From contig JBGSWN010000247.1 of assembly GCA_041752395.1 (NCBI GenBank), positions 1 to 64,000 on the forward strand: a stretch of 64,000 nucleotides of DNA. Direction: 5' to 3'. Made by a program: the position numbers and the translations under genes. The notes under the pieces were generated by a model. That model had not been told where the DNA came from, ran no database searches, and saw only the letters and a list, made by a program, of their open reading frames with translations. Positions 18,678 through 27,864 of the stretch are shown here, piece after piece. Source of the stretch: UBA6168 sp041752395 (GTDB lineage: Bacteria > Bacteroidota > Bacteroidia > Chitinophagales > Saprospiraceae). Each line of letters opens with the position of its first letter. The first letter of the stretch is position 1.

Positions 18678-20132
18678 ATGAGTCCACTACTCGAATCGCA
18701 GCTCAACATCAATCGTCGCACTTTTCTTTCCCGGATGAGCTTGGGGATTGGTTCAGCGGCACTTGGTTCCTTGATGGTTCCAAGTCTTTTTTCCTGCAAT
18801 CCTGATTCAGAAGACGGGAACAGCTTGGCTGGGATGCCAAATTTTGCACCGAAGGCGAAACGGGTGATTTACCTGTTCCAAAGTGGCGCACCCTCGCAGT
18901 TGGAGTCCTTTGATTACAAGCCTTTGCTTCGCAAAATGCACGGTGAAGACCTCCCCGAAAGTATCCGCATGGGCCAGCGCCTGACGACGATGACCAGTGG
19001 GCAAACGAAGTTCCCACTGGTGGGTTCTGGCGTGGACTTCAAGCAGTACGGTAAAAACGGGACTTGGGTCAGCGACTTCTTTCCTTTCACTGGGCAAATT
19101 GCAGACGACATCTGTATCGTGCGCAGCCTCTTCACGGAGGCCATTAACCACGACCCGGCCATCACTTTTTTTCAAACTGGCCACCAACAGGCTGGCAGGC
19201 CGAGCATGGGCGCTTGGATGAGCTACGGACTTGGTAGCGAGAATGAAAACCTGCCCGCTTTCGTCGTGCTGACCAGCCGGGGCGGCGGCAATGCACAGGG
19301 ACTTTACGCCCACCTTTGGTCGGCGGGCTTCCTGGATTCTTCACACCAAGGGGTACTGCTTCGGGGTGGCAAAGACCCAGTGCTCTACCTCAACGACCCC
19401 AAAGGCATGGCCCCTGCCGACCGCCGACGCTTCCTTGACCACCTTGCGGAACTGAACCAAGAAAGCTACGACGAACTGGGCGACCCGGAAATCGTTTCGA
19501 GGATAAAACAGTATGAAATGGCTTACCGAATGCAGACTTCGGTGCCGGAGGTGATGGACATCCAAGGCGAGCCGGACCATATCTTGAAAATGTATGGCCC
19601 TGATGTGGTGACACCCGGCAGCTATGCAGCCAATTGTTTGCTGGCGAGAAAATTGGCGGAAAAGGGCGTTCGTTTCATCCAGCTTTACCACCAAGGCTGG
19701 GACCAACACGGCAACCTGGTGAACGAAATGGGCATGCAAGCCAAGCAAACTGACCAGCCCTCGGCGGCACTCATCAAGGACCTGAAACAGCGGGGCCTGC
19801 TGGATGATACATTAGTTATATGGGGCGGCGAATTTGGTCGAACCAACTACTGCCAAGGTCCGCTTGACGCAAAACTTTATGGGCGGGACCACCATCCACG
19901 CAGTTTTTCGGTATGGATGGCGGGTGGCGGCATCAAGCCAGGTTTTGAGTACGGCGAGACGGACGAGTTCGGCTACAATATCGTGAAAGACCCCGTGCAC
20001 ATCCACGATTTTCACGCCACCATCCTGAATCAATTGGGACTTGACCATACTAAAATGACCTACAAACACCAAGGTCGGCGCTATCGTTTGACGGATGTTT
20101 CGGGGGAGGTGGTCAAGGGGATTTTGGCTTAA
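18678..20132 (+). CDS. DUF1501 protein (Tat-exported sulfatase-like fold)
   Basis: 484 aa. N-terminal twin-arginine signal (NRRTFLSRMSLGIG) followed by a hydrophobic stretch and a Cys (FSCNPD), so it is probably exported folded. The body contains the DUF1501 signatures PKAKRVIYLFQSGAPSQLES, NHDPAITFFQTG, GRPSMGAWMSYGLG, VIWGGEFGRT and GRDHHPRSFSVWMAGGGIKPG, related to the alkaline phosphatase/sulfatase fold. It is the standard partner of the DUF1549/DUF1553 protein upstream, and both probably act together in the periplasm. Confidence 0.92.
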   Translation: MSPLLESQLNINRRTFLSRMSLGIGSAALGSLMVPSLFSCNPDSEDGNSLAGMPNFAPKAKRVIYLFQSGAPSQLESFDYKPLLRKMHGEDLPESIRMGQRLTTMTSGQTKFPLVGSGVDFKQYGKNGTWVSDFFPFTGQIADDICIVRSLFTEAINHDPAITFFQTGHQQAGRPSMGAWMSYGLGSENENLPAFVVLTSRGGGNAQGLYAHLWSAGFLDSSHQGVLLRGGKDPVLYLNDPKGMAPADRRRFLDHLAELNQESYDELGDPEIVSRIKQYEMAYRMQTSVPEVMDIQGEPDHILKMYGPDVVTPGSYAANCLLARKLAEKGVRFIQLYHQGWDQHGNLVNEMGMQAKQTDQPSAALIKDLKQRGLLDDTLVIWGGEFGRTNYCQGPLDAKLYGRDHHPRSFSVWMAGGGIKPGFEYGETDEFGYNIVKDPVHIHDFHATILNQLGLDHTKMTYKHQGRRYRLTDVSGEVVKGILA

Positions 20133-20136
20133 ACGC

Positions 20137-20730
20137 TCAGATTTTCTTCATCCAATACTGCATCGACTTCTTGGTAGGTGCGGCTTCGCCAATATCCAAC
20201 CACTCAAACTGGCTTTGCAAACCGGGAACGGGTTCATAGCCTCTTTTTTTCCAAAAATCATTCAAAGGTCGGTAATCGGCAGGTTTTGCCGGGTGGTCAT
20301 CGGGTCGAACGACGCCGCAAAAGCAGGTATGATGGAATTGACCAAAAGAGCGGACATGGGCTTCCCGTTCATTGAAGAAACGATGGCCGAGGCCATGTCC
20401 CCGGTATTGCGGCAGCAAAATACTTTCCCCAAAATAAAAGATGGTAGAAACGTCTAGCCCTGCATTTTCAAACGGCTCCCGCACTTCCTCCGTCTCATCT
20501 TCCAATGGGATGCAAGTGGTAGCACCGACCATTTCACTCTCAACAAATGCGGCAAAAAGCAGGGAGCGGGGCGAATCGGAATAAGTCTTCAGGTAATCCA
20601 ATTCGTATTCCAGACTGCCCTCGTATAGGTACGGGTAGTCGTGAAAAACGGCGATGCGCAGCTTTGCCAATGGCTCAAAAACTTGCACAATCTCGGCGCC
20701 ACGATAGGTTTGAAAGTTCAGGTCAGCCAT
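20137..20730 (-). CDS. GNAT family N-acetyltransferase
   Basis: 197 aa. The acetyl-CoA binding motif A is visible as ESILLPQYRGHGLGHRFF near residue 105, with an N-terminal GNAT helix (VFEPLAKLRIAVFHDYPY). Substrate unknown. Its start codon overlaps the end of the NTF2-like gene by 8 bp, so the two are translated from one transcript. It ends five bases from the convergent DUF1501 gene. Confidence 0.88.
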   Translation of the reverse strand: MADLNFQTYRGAEIVQVFEPLAKLRIAVFHDYPYLYEGSLEYELDYLKTYSDSPRSLLFAAFVESEMVGATTCIPLEDETEEVREPFENAGLDVSTIFYFGESILLPQYRGHGLGHRFFNEREAHVRSFGQFHHTCFCGVVRPDDHPAKPADYRPLNDFWKKRGYEPVPGLQSQFEWLDIGEAAPTKKSMQYWMKKI

Positions 20731-21130
20731 TTTCCGAAACCAATTTTATCCAAAGCGGAAGGTTGTAAAAGGTAGCCACTCGGGTGATTTTGCCATTTTT
20801 CACTTCCAAAAAACTAGCGGCTGGCAGCACGTATGATTGACCGTTCGCAGGCGGAAACCCTTCATCCGCTTTCTTATAAACACCATTGACGGTGAACTCA
20901 GCAGCCACTTTCTCACCTGCTGCTTCTGTATAAAAAACCATATTGGTGATGGTTTCCTCGTAGCATTCATCCATCATTTGCATAAATTCGGTGAACAGCG
21001 CAAGGCCAAGCCGTGGCTCGCCTTGGTTTGGTTCGTGGCGGATATTGGGGTCAAGCAAGGACAACATGCCATCGAAATTCTTGGCGTTAAAGTAATTGTA
21101 GTAATGGTAAACAGTTTCTAATGCGGTCAT
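20723..21130 (-). CDS. NTF2-like / SnoaL-like (ketosteroid isomerase fold) protein
   Basis: 135 aa single-domain protein of the NTF2/ketosteroid-isomerase superfamily: ALETVYHYYNYFNAKNFDGM at the N-terminus, then the beta sheet with AAEFTVNGVYK and the ending GKITRVATFYNLPLWI. No signal peptide. The family includes isomerases, cyclases and non-enzymatic binders; the function here is not determined. First gene of a two-gene unit with the GNAT gene. Confidence 0.82.
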   Translation of the reverse strand: MTALETVYHYYNYFNAKNFDGMLSLLDPNIRHEPNQGEPRLGLALFTEFMQMMDECYEETITNMVFYTEAAGEKVAAEFTVNGVYKKADEGFPPANGQSYVLPAASFLEVKNGKITRVATFYNLPLWIKLVSENG

Positions 21131-21193
21131 TTTTCTAATTTAAAATTTGAAGGGCAAAAATGGGTTTTCCTTTCCAGCCTTCCTTTTTTGAAA

Positions 21194-21233
21194 TAAAAAA
21201 AGCCGGATGAACGCTTGTGGCTCACCCGGCTTT
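21194..21233 (-). terminator. Terminator of the sus-like operon
   Basis: On the minus strand AAGCCGGGTGAGC ... TCATCCGGCTT forms a hairpin followed by TTTTTTT, about 17 bp after the susE-like stop. Confidence 0.85.
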
Positions 21234-21249
21234 TGCTTTAAAGCTTCAA

Positions 21250-22287
21250 TCAATTCTTCGTGACTTTGTACGTGTATTTAGGCACGTTCAAAATCAGTTC
21301 AATGGTATAATTGCCAGCCTCGGCAATGGCGATATTGGCACCACCGTATTCCAGCTTGCCATTGGCATCATCATCCCCGAAGTTCACGTCCCAAGCGTCG
21401 TTTGCCCGGAACTTGATTTCACCGACAACTAGGTCCGTGGTGAGGGTCAAATGGCCAGTGTTGGCATCATAAGTCATTTTGGTATCAGAGTCCCAGCCAG
21501 TTGGGGTGGCACTGCCGATGAGGCCCCAATCGGTGAGTACATCGGTATAAGTCAAATTGTTGAGGTCAACATTCATGCGGTACATGCCAGCAGCCCCAAG
21601 CGGAATATCATCACCACCCGGGTCGAGAATGCCGTCAAGTCCAGTATCACCCCAGTTTACATCCCAGCTGAATCCTTGTGTGAACTTGTGCTTTGCATCA
21701 ACATCGCCAACCCAAACATAACCCTCGTAAGTCTCATCGCTTTTCAGGGAGGTTATTACGGTTGCTGTGTTTGTAGGGGCCCAACCTTGGTAGCTGCCCG
21801 GCACTTGGAGCACCGGATAAACCACCACCGTCTCGTAAGGTGTAACGGTAATGGTGATGGGCGCTGAAACAAGTTCGGTCACATCGCTGCTCACCTTGGC
21901 ACGAACCCGAATCTCCATATCGGTTGGTACATCGCCCGGAAGTTCCTTCGCAAGCATGATACTGTTGATTTTCTCGACAGTAATGCCTTGCATGGCCTTT
22001 GTATTGGTAACACCAAGTGCTATAGCCGTTGCGAAGTCATTCCCAGCCTTGTCCATTTCAACGGTGTAAGATATGGCAGCCTGGAACCCAAAATCTGCAC
22101 CTGTCCAGCTAAAATCTGCGAAAGTATTGGCAGCATCTGCTTCCGCCAATACATAGGTAGAACCGCCCGAAGGCGCTGTAATGGCCGGGGCTGCGCCGGG
22201 AGTAACTATCGGGTCGAAGTTCTCGTCCTTGCATGCTTGGAAAAGCAGCATGGAGGCCATTATGAAACTTAGATATTTACGAATCAT
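21250..22287 (-). CDS. SusE/SusF-like outer-membrane glycan-binding lipoprotein
   Basis: 345 aa. Lipoprotein signal with Cys19 (LLFQACKD). Residues about 25-150 form the SusE N-terminal immunoglobulin-like domain. Residues 155-345 are two consecutive starch-binding-like modules: the first with PGSYQGW, NWGDTG and DPGGD, the second with WGLIGSATPTGWDSD, KFRAND and NFGDD. Surface SusE/F proteins hold polysaccharide near the SusCD transporter. The two modules are close copies of an insert in the SusD protein encoded just upstream. Third gene of the susC-D-E operon, preceded by a hairpin. Confidence 0.9.
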   Translation of the reverse strand: MIRKYLSFIMASMLLFQACKDENFDPIVTPGAAPAITAPSGGSTYVLAEADAANTFADFSWTGADFGFQAAISYTVEMDKAGNDFATAIALGVTNTKAMQGITVEKINSIMLAKELPGDVPTDMEIRVRAKVSSDVTELVSAPITITVTPYETVVVYPVLQVPGSYQGWAPTNTATVITSLKSDETYEGYVWVGDVDAKHKFTQGFSWDVNWGDTGLDGILDPGGDDIPLGAAGMYRMNVDLNNLTYTDVLTDWGLIGSATPTGWDSDTKMTYDANTGHLTLTTDLVVGEIKFRANDAWDVNFGDDDANGKLEYGGANIAIAEAGNYTIELILNVPKYTYKVTKN

Positions 22288-22300
22288 CTTTTCATTATTT

Positions 22301-22340
22301 TGAAAAAGACAAGGTCGAAAGGTTTTTTCAACCTTGTCTT
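22301..22340 (-). terminator. Intra-operon hairpin between susD and susE (attenuator/processing site)
   Basis: On the minus strand AAGACAAGGT ... ACCTTGTCTT (10 bp perfect stem, 22331-22340 and 22306-22315) is followed by TTTTTC. It lies between the susD stop and susE start and would reduce or separate susE expression relative to susCD. Confidence 0.75.
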
Positions 22341-22361
22341 GATTAAAAATTTAGATACCAA

Positions 22362-24566
22362 TCAATAGCAACCAGTGCCATTTTGTTTCAATTTATTATT
22401 GGCGTTCAAATCCTGTGAAGGAATTGGGTACACGTCACGGCAGGCATCTACCGCTGTGCCAGCGGCCACGCCACCTTTCCAAGGCCAAGTATAGGAGCCA
22501 TTGGTAAATTGCTTGAAACGCACCAAGTCTGTCCGGCGATGACCTTCCCAAAGGAGTTCCCTTACCCGCTCATCGAGGAGGAAGTCCAAGGTCAAATCAG
22601 CACTGCTGATATTGCCCGTTGGCCCCCCGTAAGCCCTGTTACGGATATCGTTCACATATTGAAGTGCAGTAGCTTGGTCGCCACCGCCACCGCCACGCAG
22701 TACGGCCTCTGCATACATCAAGTAGGCATCTGCCAAGCGGAACATTGGGAAGTCGGTGTCCACGAAGGTAAGGTCAGAACCAGGCGCACCAGTGGAGGTG
22801 ACGTTCTTGTATTTTGCGACAGCATAACCCTCCGTAAACTGGGAGATGTCGGCAATTTCCAAGCTTTGGCCATCGGTGTAGAACTGGTTGCGGGTATCCG
22901 ATTCTGAAGCGAATTTCTCAATATAATAAGTGTGGTCAGGGCTGTCGAGGTACAGCTTGATGAGGTAGGTGCCATTGGCAGGGATGGCGATATTCGCACC
23001 ACCTGCTTCCAAAATAGCATCAGCGCCATCATCACCATAGTTCAAGTCCCATCCATCGTTCGCCCGGAACTTTGCCTCCCCTGCAATGAGGTCGGCAGTA
23101 ATAGTCCACGCATTTTCCGTGGCATCATAGGTCATATTTTGGTCACTGTCCCAGCCGTTGGCGGTTGCGGAGCCGATAAGCCCCCAATCCGTTTTGAGGA
23201 TGGTATAAGTAAGCGCAGTCAAGTCCACATTGATTTTATAAAAGCCATCTTCCGTCACCTTGAGGTTGTCGCCTCCTGGGTCGAGTGTGCCATCTGCACC
23301 CGTATCGCCCCAGTTTGTGTCCCAACCGCCAAGCGCAAACTTGAATTCAGTATCGGCGGGGAACCAGAAGTAACCTTCGTATTTATCGTCGCTGTTAGGC
23401 GAGGACAAAACCGTTGTGGACAGGGCTGGGTCCCAACCTTGGTAGGCACCAGGAACGTTTACCACCGGGTAGCCCGTATTGCCCTGGTTTGCTGCAACAA
23501 TAACGCTGCCACCACTGCCCGCTGCTGGATATTTGTTCACGACAGCGCTAGTGGTGCGAAGGCCGCCCCAACCGCCGTCCAAACCAAAATCACTTGCCGC
23601 CATGCTACCGCCAACTGGCGCATGTACCAAGAAGGTCATGCCGCCATAAGTGCGGGTATGCACGCCATCAAATGTGATTGGGAAAATGATTTCCTTTGAT
23701 TTGTTATTGTCAGCAAGGAACAAATTGGCGTAGTTCGGCTCCAATTCATAACCAGAATCAATCACTTTTTTGGAATAAGTAACTGCATCTGTAAAAGCAT
23801 TTTTGCCCACATAAACCTCAGCGTTCAAATACAATTTGGCAATCAACATCCATGCGGCAGCTTGGTCGGCACGGCCATATTCGTTGCTCCGAGGAGTAGC
23901 CATGTCCGGCTCGAATGCTTTGATCTCTGTTTCCAACCAAGTATAAAGGTCAGCGGCAGAAATCTGCTCTGGAAAGAAAGCACCTACGGCATCTTCTTCT
24001 GTCACAAATGGTACATTGCGGAAAAGGTCAAGCGCATGATAGTAGCTGAGGGCACGCAGGAAACGAGCCTCTGCACGGTAGGTTTTTATTTCGCTGCGCA
24101 AACCAGCATCCACGTTGCGGCTGTCCAACTTGGAATCAGTTGTTTCCCGAAGGAACTCGTTGCAGATTGAAATTTGGTAAAAAATGCGGCTGTAAGTGGC
24201 ATAAATAAAGCCATCGTCGGCGTTCCAATCCTGCTGGTGAAAGTCCTGGATAGTAGCGTCGTTCCAACCGATCACCGCTTCATCGGTGGATAGCTCCTGC
24301 AAGTACCAGTACATGCGCAGGTACTGTCCGAAACCTTCGTCAATACCGGCGATGTCCGCCTGACCTGCTGGGCCTTGTTGGCCAGTAACGGCCAAGCCTG
24401 AATAAAGCCGTGCCAACACTTTTTTGTAGTTGGCGGGATCCTCGTACACGGCAGCCGACGTGAGTTCATCCTTGTCGGTGGGCACTGTGTCGAGGTCTTT
24501 AAAGCATGACGAAAACACCACAAGTATTCCCGTCAAGAAGCTTATTTTTAGCAATGAAAATTTCAT
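22362..24566 (-). CDS. SusD/RagB nutrient-binding lipoprotein with inserted SusE-like glycan-binding modules
   Basis: 734 aa, about 200 residues longer than typical SusD. Lipoprotein signal with Cys21 (VVFSSC). Residues about 25-350 are the SusD helical TPR core (YRAEARFLRALSYYHALDLF) and about 555-734 the C-terminal SusD part (FRLADAYLMYAEAVLRGG; DERVRELLWEGHRRTDLVRF). Between them, about 352-552 (DNA roughly 22911-23513), sit two tandem modules that align over their whole length with the C-terminal half of the neighbouring SusE-like protein, about 65 percent identical by eye over the second module. SusD captures glycan for SusC; the insert would add binding sites. Starts 21 bp after susC. 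Confidence 0.93.
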   Translation of the reverse strand: MKFSLLKISFLTGILVVFSSCFKDLDTVPTDKDELTSAAVYEDPANYKKVLARLYSGLAVTGQQGPAGQADIAGIDEGFGQYLRMYWYLQELSTDEAVIGWNDATIQDFHQQDWNADDGFIYATYSRIFYQISICNEFLRETTDSKLDSRNVDAGLRSEIKTYRAEARFLRALSYYHALDLFRNVPFVTEEDAVGAFFPEQISAADLYTWLETEIKAFEPDMATPRSNEYGRADQAAAWMLIAKLYLNAEVYVGKNAFTDAVTYSKKVIDSGYELEPNYANLFLADNNKSKEIIFPITFDGVHTRTYGGMTFLVHAPVGGSMAASDFGLDGGWGGLRTTSAVVNKYPAAGSGGSVIVAANQGNTGYPVVNVPGAYQGWDPALSTTVLSSPNSDDKYEGYFWFPADTEFKFALGGWDTNWGDTGADGTLDPGGDNLKVTEDGFYKINVDLTALTYTILKTDWGLIGSATANGWDSDQNMTYDATENAWTITADLIAGEAKFRANDGWDLNYGDDGADAILEAGGANIAIPANGTYLIKLYLDSPDHTYYIEKFASESDTRNQFYTDGQSLEIADISQFTEGYAVAKYKNVTSTGAPGSDLTFVDTDFPMFRLADAYLMYAEAVLRGGGGGDQATALQYVNDIRNRAYGGPTGNISSADLTLDFLLDERVRELLWEGHRRTDLVRFKQFTNGSYTWPWKGGVAAGTAVDACRDVYPIPSQDLNANNKLKQNGTGCY

Positions 24567-24587
24567 GTCTTATAGTTTTAAGATTTA

Positions 24588-27509
24588 TCAAAACCGTGCG
24601 TTCAGTCCAAACAGGATGGTACGTGAACGTGGGTAAAAATTATTGTCAATACCGTTGTCAATCTCTGGGTCAATACCTTCGTACTTGGTGATAAGCAGTG
24701 GGTTTTGAACCGTAGCAAACACCTTAAGAAAATCAACTTTTTGCACCATGCTTCCAAAATTATAGCCCAAGGTTACGTGGTCTAGGCGCAGGAAGGAGGC
24801 GTTTTGAACAAAATAATCGCTCAAGTACTGCGGGTTGTTGAAGTCAAGGTACGAAGAAATTGAGTTCACATTGCCAAGGTAACCAGTCGGGTGGTAAAGG
24901 TTGGCATAGCTCGTACCGGATTGAACGTTGTTGTAAACGTAGTTACCGATATTGGCACGGCCAGCAAATGAGAAATCAAAATTACCATAGTTAAAGGTAG
25001 AGGTAAAGCCGAGGAAGTAATCCGGTGCCGCTTTTTCGTGGCGGTACAGGTCGTCGGCGTTCACGAGACCATCGCCGTTTCGGTCAACGTAGAGGCCCTC
25101 GACAGGAACACCTGCTGCATCGTAAACCTGCTCGTACACATAGAACGAGTTTGCTGGAAAACCAACGCTGTGGATTTGTGCGGTATTGCCCACACCACCG
25201 CTGATGGTGCCTGTCAAAACACCATTGTAGCTTGGGTCGTCAGATGCCGTCAACTTGGTGATTTTGTTTTGGTTGGCTGTGATGTTGAAACCAAAATCCC
25301 AGTTCATTTTCTGGCTGCGCAATGGGTTTAAGTTTATTGAAAACTCAACCCCCTTGTTTTCCAAATCACCAATATTTGTATTGATAAAATTGGAAAGGTT
25401 TGAGCCTGCTGGCACTGGAATGAAGTTCAACAAGTCCTTTGTTTTACGCTGGTAAACCTCGATGGAACCATAAATCCGCTCGTTGAGGAACCCGTAATCA
25501 ATGCCAGCATTGGTAGTTGTCGTTTCTTCCCATTTGATTTTGCTGTCATAACCGCCCGGGCGCAAAGTCTGTACGAAAGTATCACCAAACTGGTAACCAG
25601 CGTTTTCAAAGCTCGCCAAATAGCGGGGAAGGTGAACGTAGTAGTCGCCAATTTCTTGCTGACCGGTCACACCCCAGCCAAGCCGCAATTTCAGCGAAGA
25701 AACTGTGCCTTTGCCATTGGTGTCAACTACTTTATAGCCAACGGCGGCAGCTGGAAATACACCCCAGCGTGAGTCCTCGGAGAACCTGGAAGAACCATCC
25801 CGACGGATGGTACCTGTGAGCAAAAGCCGGTCGAAGAAGGTCAAGTTTACCCGGCTGAACAAGGAAAGCAGGAACAACTCGCCCGAGTTATCGCCAGTGG
25901 CAGTCTCGGTTCCGGAGATATTGCTGTTGGTGAAATCATCGGTGAAATAGTTGCGCTGCCAAGAGTAGCCGCCCATCACATCCAACTTGACTTGCCCCAT
26001 TTCTTTCACATAATTCAAGTAAAACTCAAGGAGGCTGTTTTCCTTGGTTTGGCTGTAAGTGTTTTTTATACCACCATCAAAAAATGCAAAAGAGGCATTT
26101 GCTGGCACATTGATATTTCCCTCACCTTTTGATTTGTCATAGGCAAGGTTCAAGTTTGCCCGAAGCTCCGGCAAGAAACCAAAACGGTAGTCAAAACTAG
26201 AGCTGACGACAAAACGCTTGACGTTTGATTCGTCATTGCGAAACTTTAGCTGCGCAAGTGGATTGGCTGGTGCCAAAACGTTAGGGTCGCCATTGCCTTG
26301 CAACCAAGTAGTATAGCCGCCATAAGGACTGTTTTCATCGAAAATAGCTTGGGTAGGGTCAAAAAACGAAGCAGCACCGATAGCGCCCCTGTTCCCAAAG
26401 CGGTTGTCCGTGTTCATGCCTTTCAGGCTGAAATTCACTTGCAGTCGGTTGTCAATCAACTTAGGTGAAAGGTTGATAGAAGCAGTGGTACGCTGAAAAC
26501 GGTCGGTGAGGAGGATACCTTTTTTATCAGTGTATCCAACCGACGCACGGTAGGGCACAGGGCCTACACCGCCTGTGAAGTTCAGGCTGTGGTCATGTCC
26601 GACGCCAGTTTCGTAGATGGCATCCTGCCAATTGGTGTTTGCGGTACCCAACAAGGCTTTGGATGGGTGTCCATCGGGAAATTGCGTATTTATTAAGCTT
26701 GCGTACTCGCTTGCATCCAGCACATCACCCGTTTCAAGTGCATTGCTGAAGGACACATTTCCGTTGTACTCCACTTTCACCTTCTGGCCAAGTTTTCCCT
26801 TTTTAGTGGTGATGATGATAACCCCGTTGGAGGCACGGCTACCGTAGATGGCCGTTGCAGAGGCATCTTTCAAAACGGTGAAAGTCTCGATGTCGTTAGG
26901 GTTTACGAAGTCAAAAATGTTCCTCGCACCAGAAATTCCTCGGTTGTCAAGTGGAATTCCGTCAATCACAATGAGCGGGTCGTTGGAAGCACTCAGCGAA
27001 GAGCCGCCCCGGATACGGATTTGTGCGCCACCACCAGGGTCTGAGCTAGGGGTGATTTGCACGCCGGCCACTTTGCCCGCCAGCAATTCTTGCGGAGCAG
27101 TAATGGCCCCACGGTTGAAGACCTCGGAGTTGACCTCTGTAACAGAGCCAGTCGCATCCTCCTTTTTCACTTCACCGTAGCCAATGACCACGATTTCGTT
27201 GAGCAGGGTGCCCGCTGGCATCTTAACATCAATGGTATTGCTGGCATTGAGTGCCATTTCTACCGTTTCGTAACCTGTGTAACTAAACCGAATGGCGGTT
27301 GCCCCGGCAGGTACGGACAGGCTGTATGTGCCATCAACATCGGTAACAGTCCCCGTCGAGGTACCCACCACCAAGATGCTTGCACCAATCAGCGTTTCCC
27401 CAGTGCTGGCGTCGGATACCGTGCCGGAAATAGTCCGTTGACTAAATCCCAAAGCGGGTAAAGTTGCCATGCCGAGGAGCAGAAAAAGTTTGTGAATAAT
27501 TAGTTTCAT
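24588..27509 (-). CDS. SusC/RagA TonB-linked outer-membrane transporter
   Basis: 973 aa. Signal peptide (about 1-23), a carboxypeptidase-D-like regulatory domain (RTISGTVSDASTGETLIGAS), the SusC-type motif EIVVIGYGEVKKEDATGSV, a plug domain (GVQITPSSDPGGGAQIRIRGGSSL; DPLIVIDGIPLDNRGI; ATAIYGSRASNGVIIITTKKG) and a 22-strand-type barrel ending in ...RTILFGLNARF. No N-terminal signalling extension, so transcription control is not by a FecI/FecR pair; the divergent AraC-type regulator is the likely controller. It imports oligosaccharides together with SusD using TonB energy. Confidence 0.96.
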   Translation of the reverse strand: MKLIIHKLFLLLGMATLPALGFSQRTISGTVSDASTGETLIGASILVVGTSTGTVTDVDGTYSLSVPAGATAIRFSYTGYETVEMALNASNTIDVKMPAGTLLNEIVVIGYGEVKKEDATGSVTEVNSEVFNRGAITAPQELLAGKVAGVQITPSSDPGGGAQIRIRGGSSLSASNDPLIVIDGIPLDNRGISGARNIFDFVNPNDIETFTVLKDASATAIYGSRASNGVIIITTKKGKLGQKVKVEYNGNVSFSNALETGDVLDASEYASLINTQFPDGHPSKALLGTANTNWQDAIYETGVGHDHSLNFTGGVGPVPYRASVGYTDKKGILLTDRFQRTTASINLSPKLIDNRLQVNFSLKGMNTDNRFGNRGAIGAASFFDPTQAIFDENSPYGGYTTWLQGNGDPNVLAPANPLAQLKFRNDESNVKRFVVSSSFDYRFGFLPELRANLNLAYDKSKGEGNINVPANASFAFFDGGIKNTYSQTKENSLLEFYLNYVKEMGQVKLDVMGGYSWQRNYFTDDFTNSNISGTETATGDNSGELFLLSLFSRVNLTFFDRLLLTGTIRRDGSSRFSEDSRWGVFPAAAVGYKVVDTNGKGTVSSLKLRLGWGVTGQQEIGDYYVHLPRYLASFENAGYQFGDTFVQTLRPGGYDSKIKWEETTTTNAGIDYGFLNERIYGSIEVYQRKTKDLLNFIPVPAGSNLSNFINTNIGDLENKGVEFSINLNPLRSQKMNWDFGFNITANQNKITKLTASDDPSYNGVLTGTISGGVGNTAQIHSVGFPANSFYVYEQVYDAAGVPVEGLYVDRNGDGLVNADDLYRHEKAAPDYFLGFTSTFNYGNFDFSFAGRANIGNYVYNNVQSGTSYANLYHPTGYLGNVNSISSYLDFNNPQYLSDYFVQNASFLRLDHVTLGYNFGSMVQKVDFLKVFATVQNPLLITKYEGIDPEIDNGIDNNFYPRSRTILFGLNARF

Positions 27510-27864
27510 ACAATTTTACTTAAAGTTAGGAATGATAAAATTCTACCAGTTGGAAAACGTGTTTTGAAGAACGATTGAGCGGACTAGATTGCTTCGTTAA
27601 TTTTTCATTTTTTTTAACGAGGCAAATACTTAAAACAACAAATCAAAATTTGGGTTCGTCAAATTTAAGTTTCAAATAGCCCCGACTTGAATTGTCAAAA
27701 TGACAAATGAAAATGCTGCATTTACCAAAATTGCGCAGCGCCACATCCTAGGTACAAAGTCACGGTGTTTTTGACAAAATCACTTGTTCTTTTTTTGCAA
27801 AAATTGATGTAATATTGTCCAACTTTTCTAAATAATTTAGAATCTGAGGTAAATTAAGCTAAGA
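27510..27864. other. Divergent regulatory region of susC operon and AraC-family gene
   Basis: No coding sequence. A short palindrome TTGTCA-AAA-TGACAA at 27692-27706 is a candidate operator, and a CGTTAA/TTAACG stem flanking an A/T tract lies near 27596-27620. No clean TAnnTTTG box was found for either gene. Confidence 0.4.
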
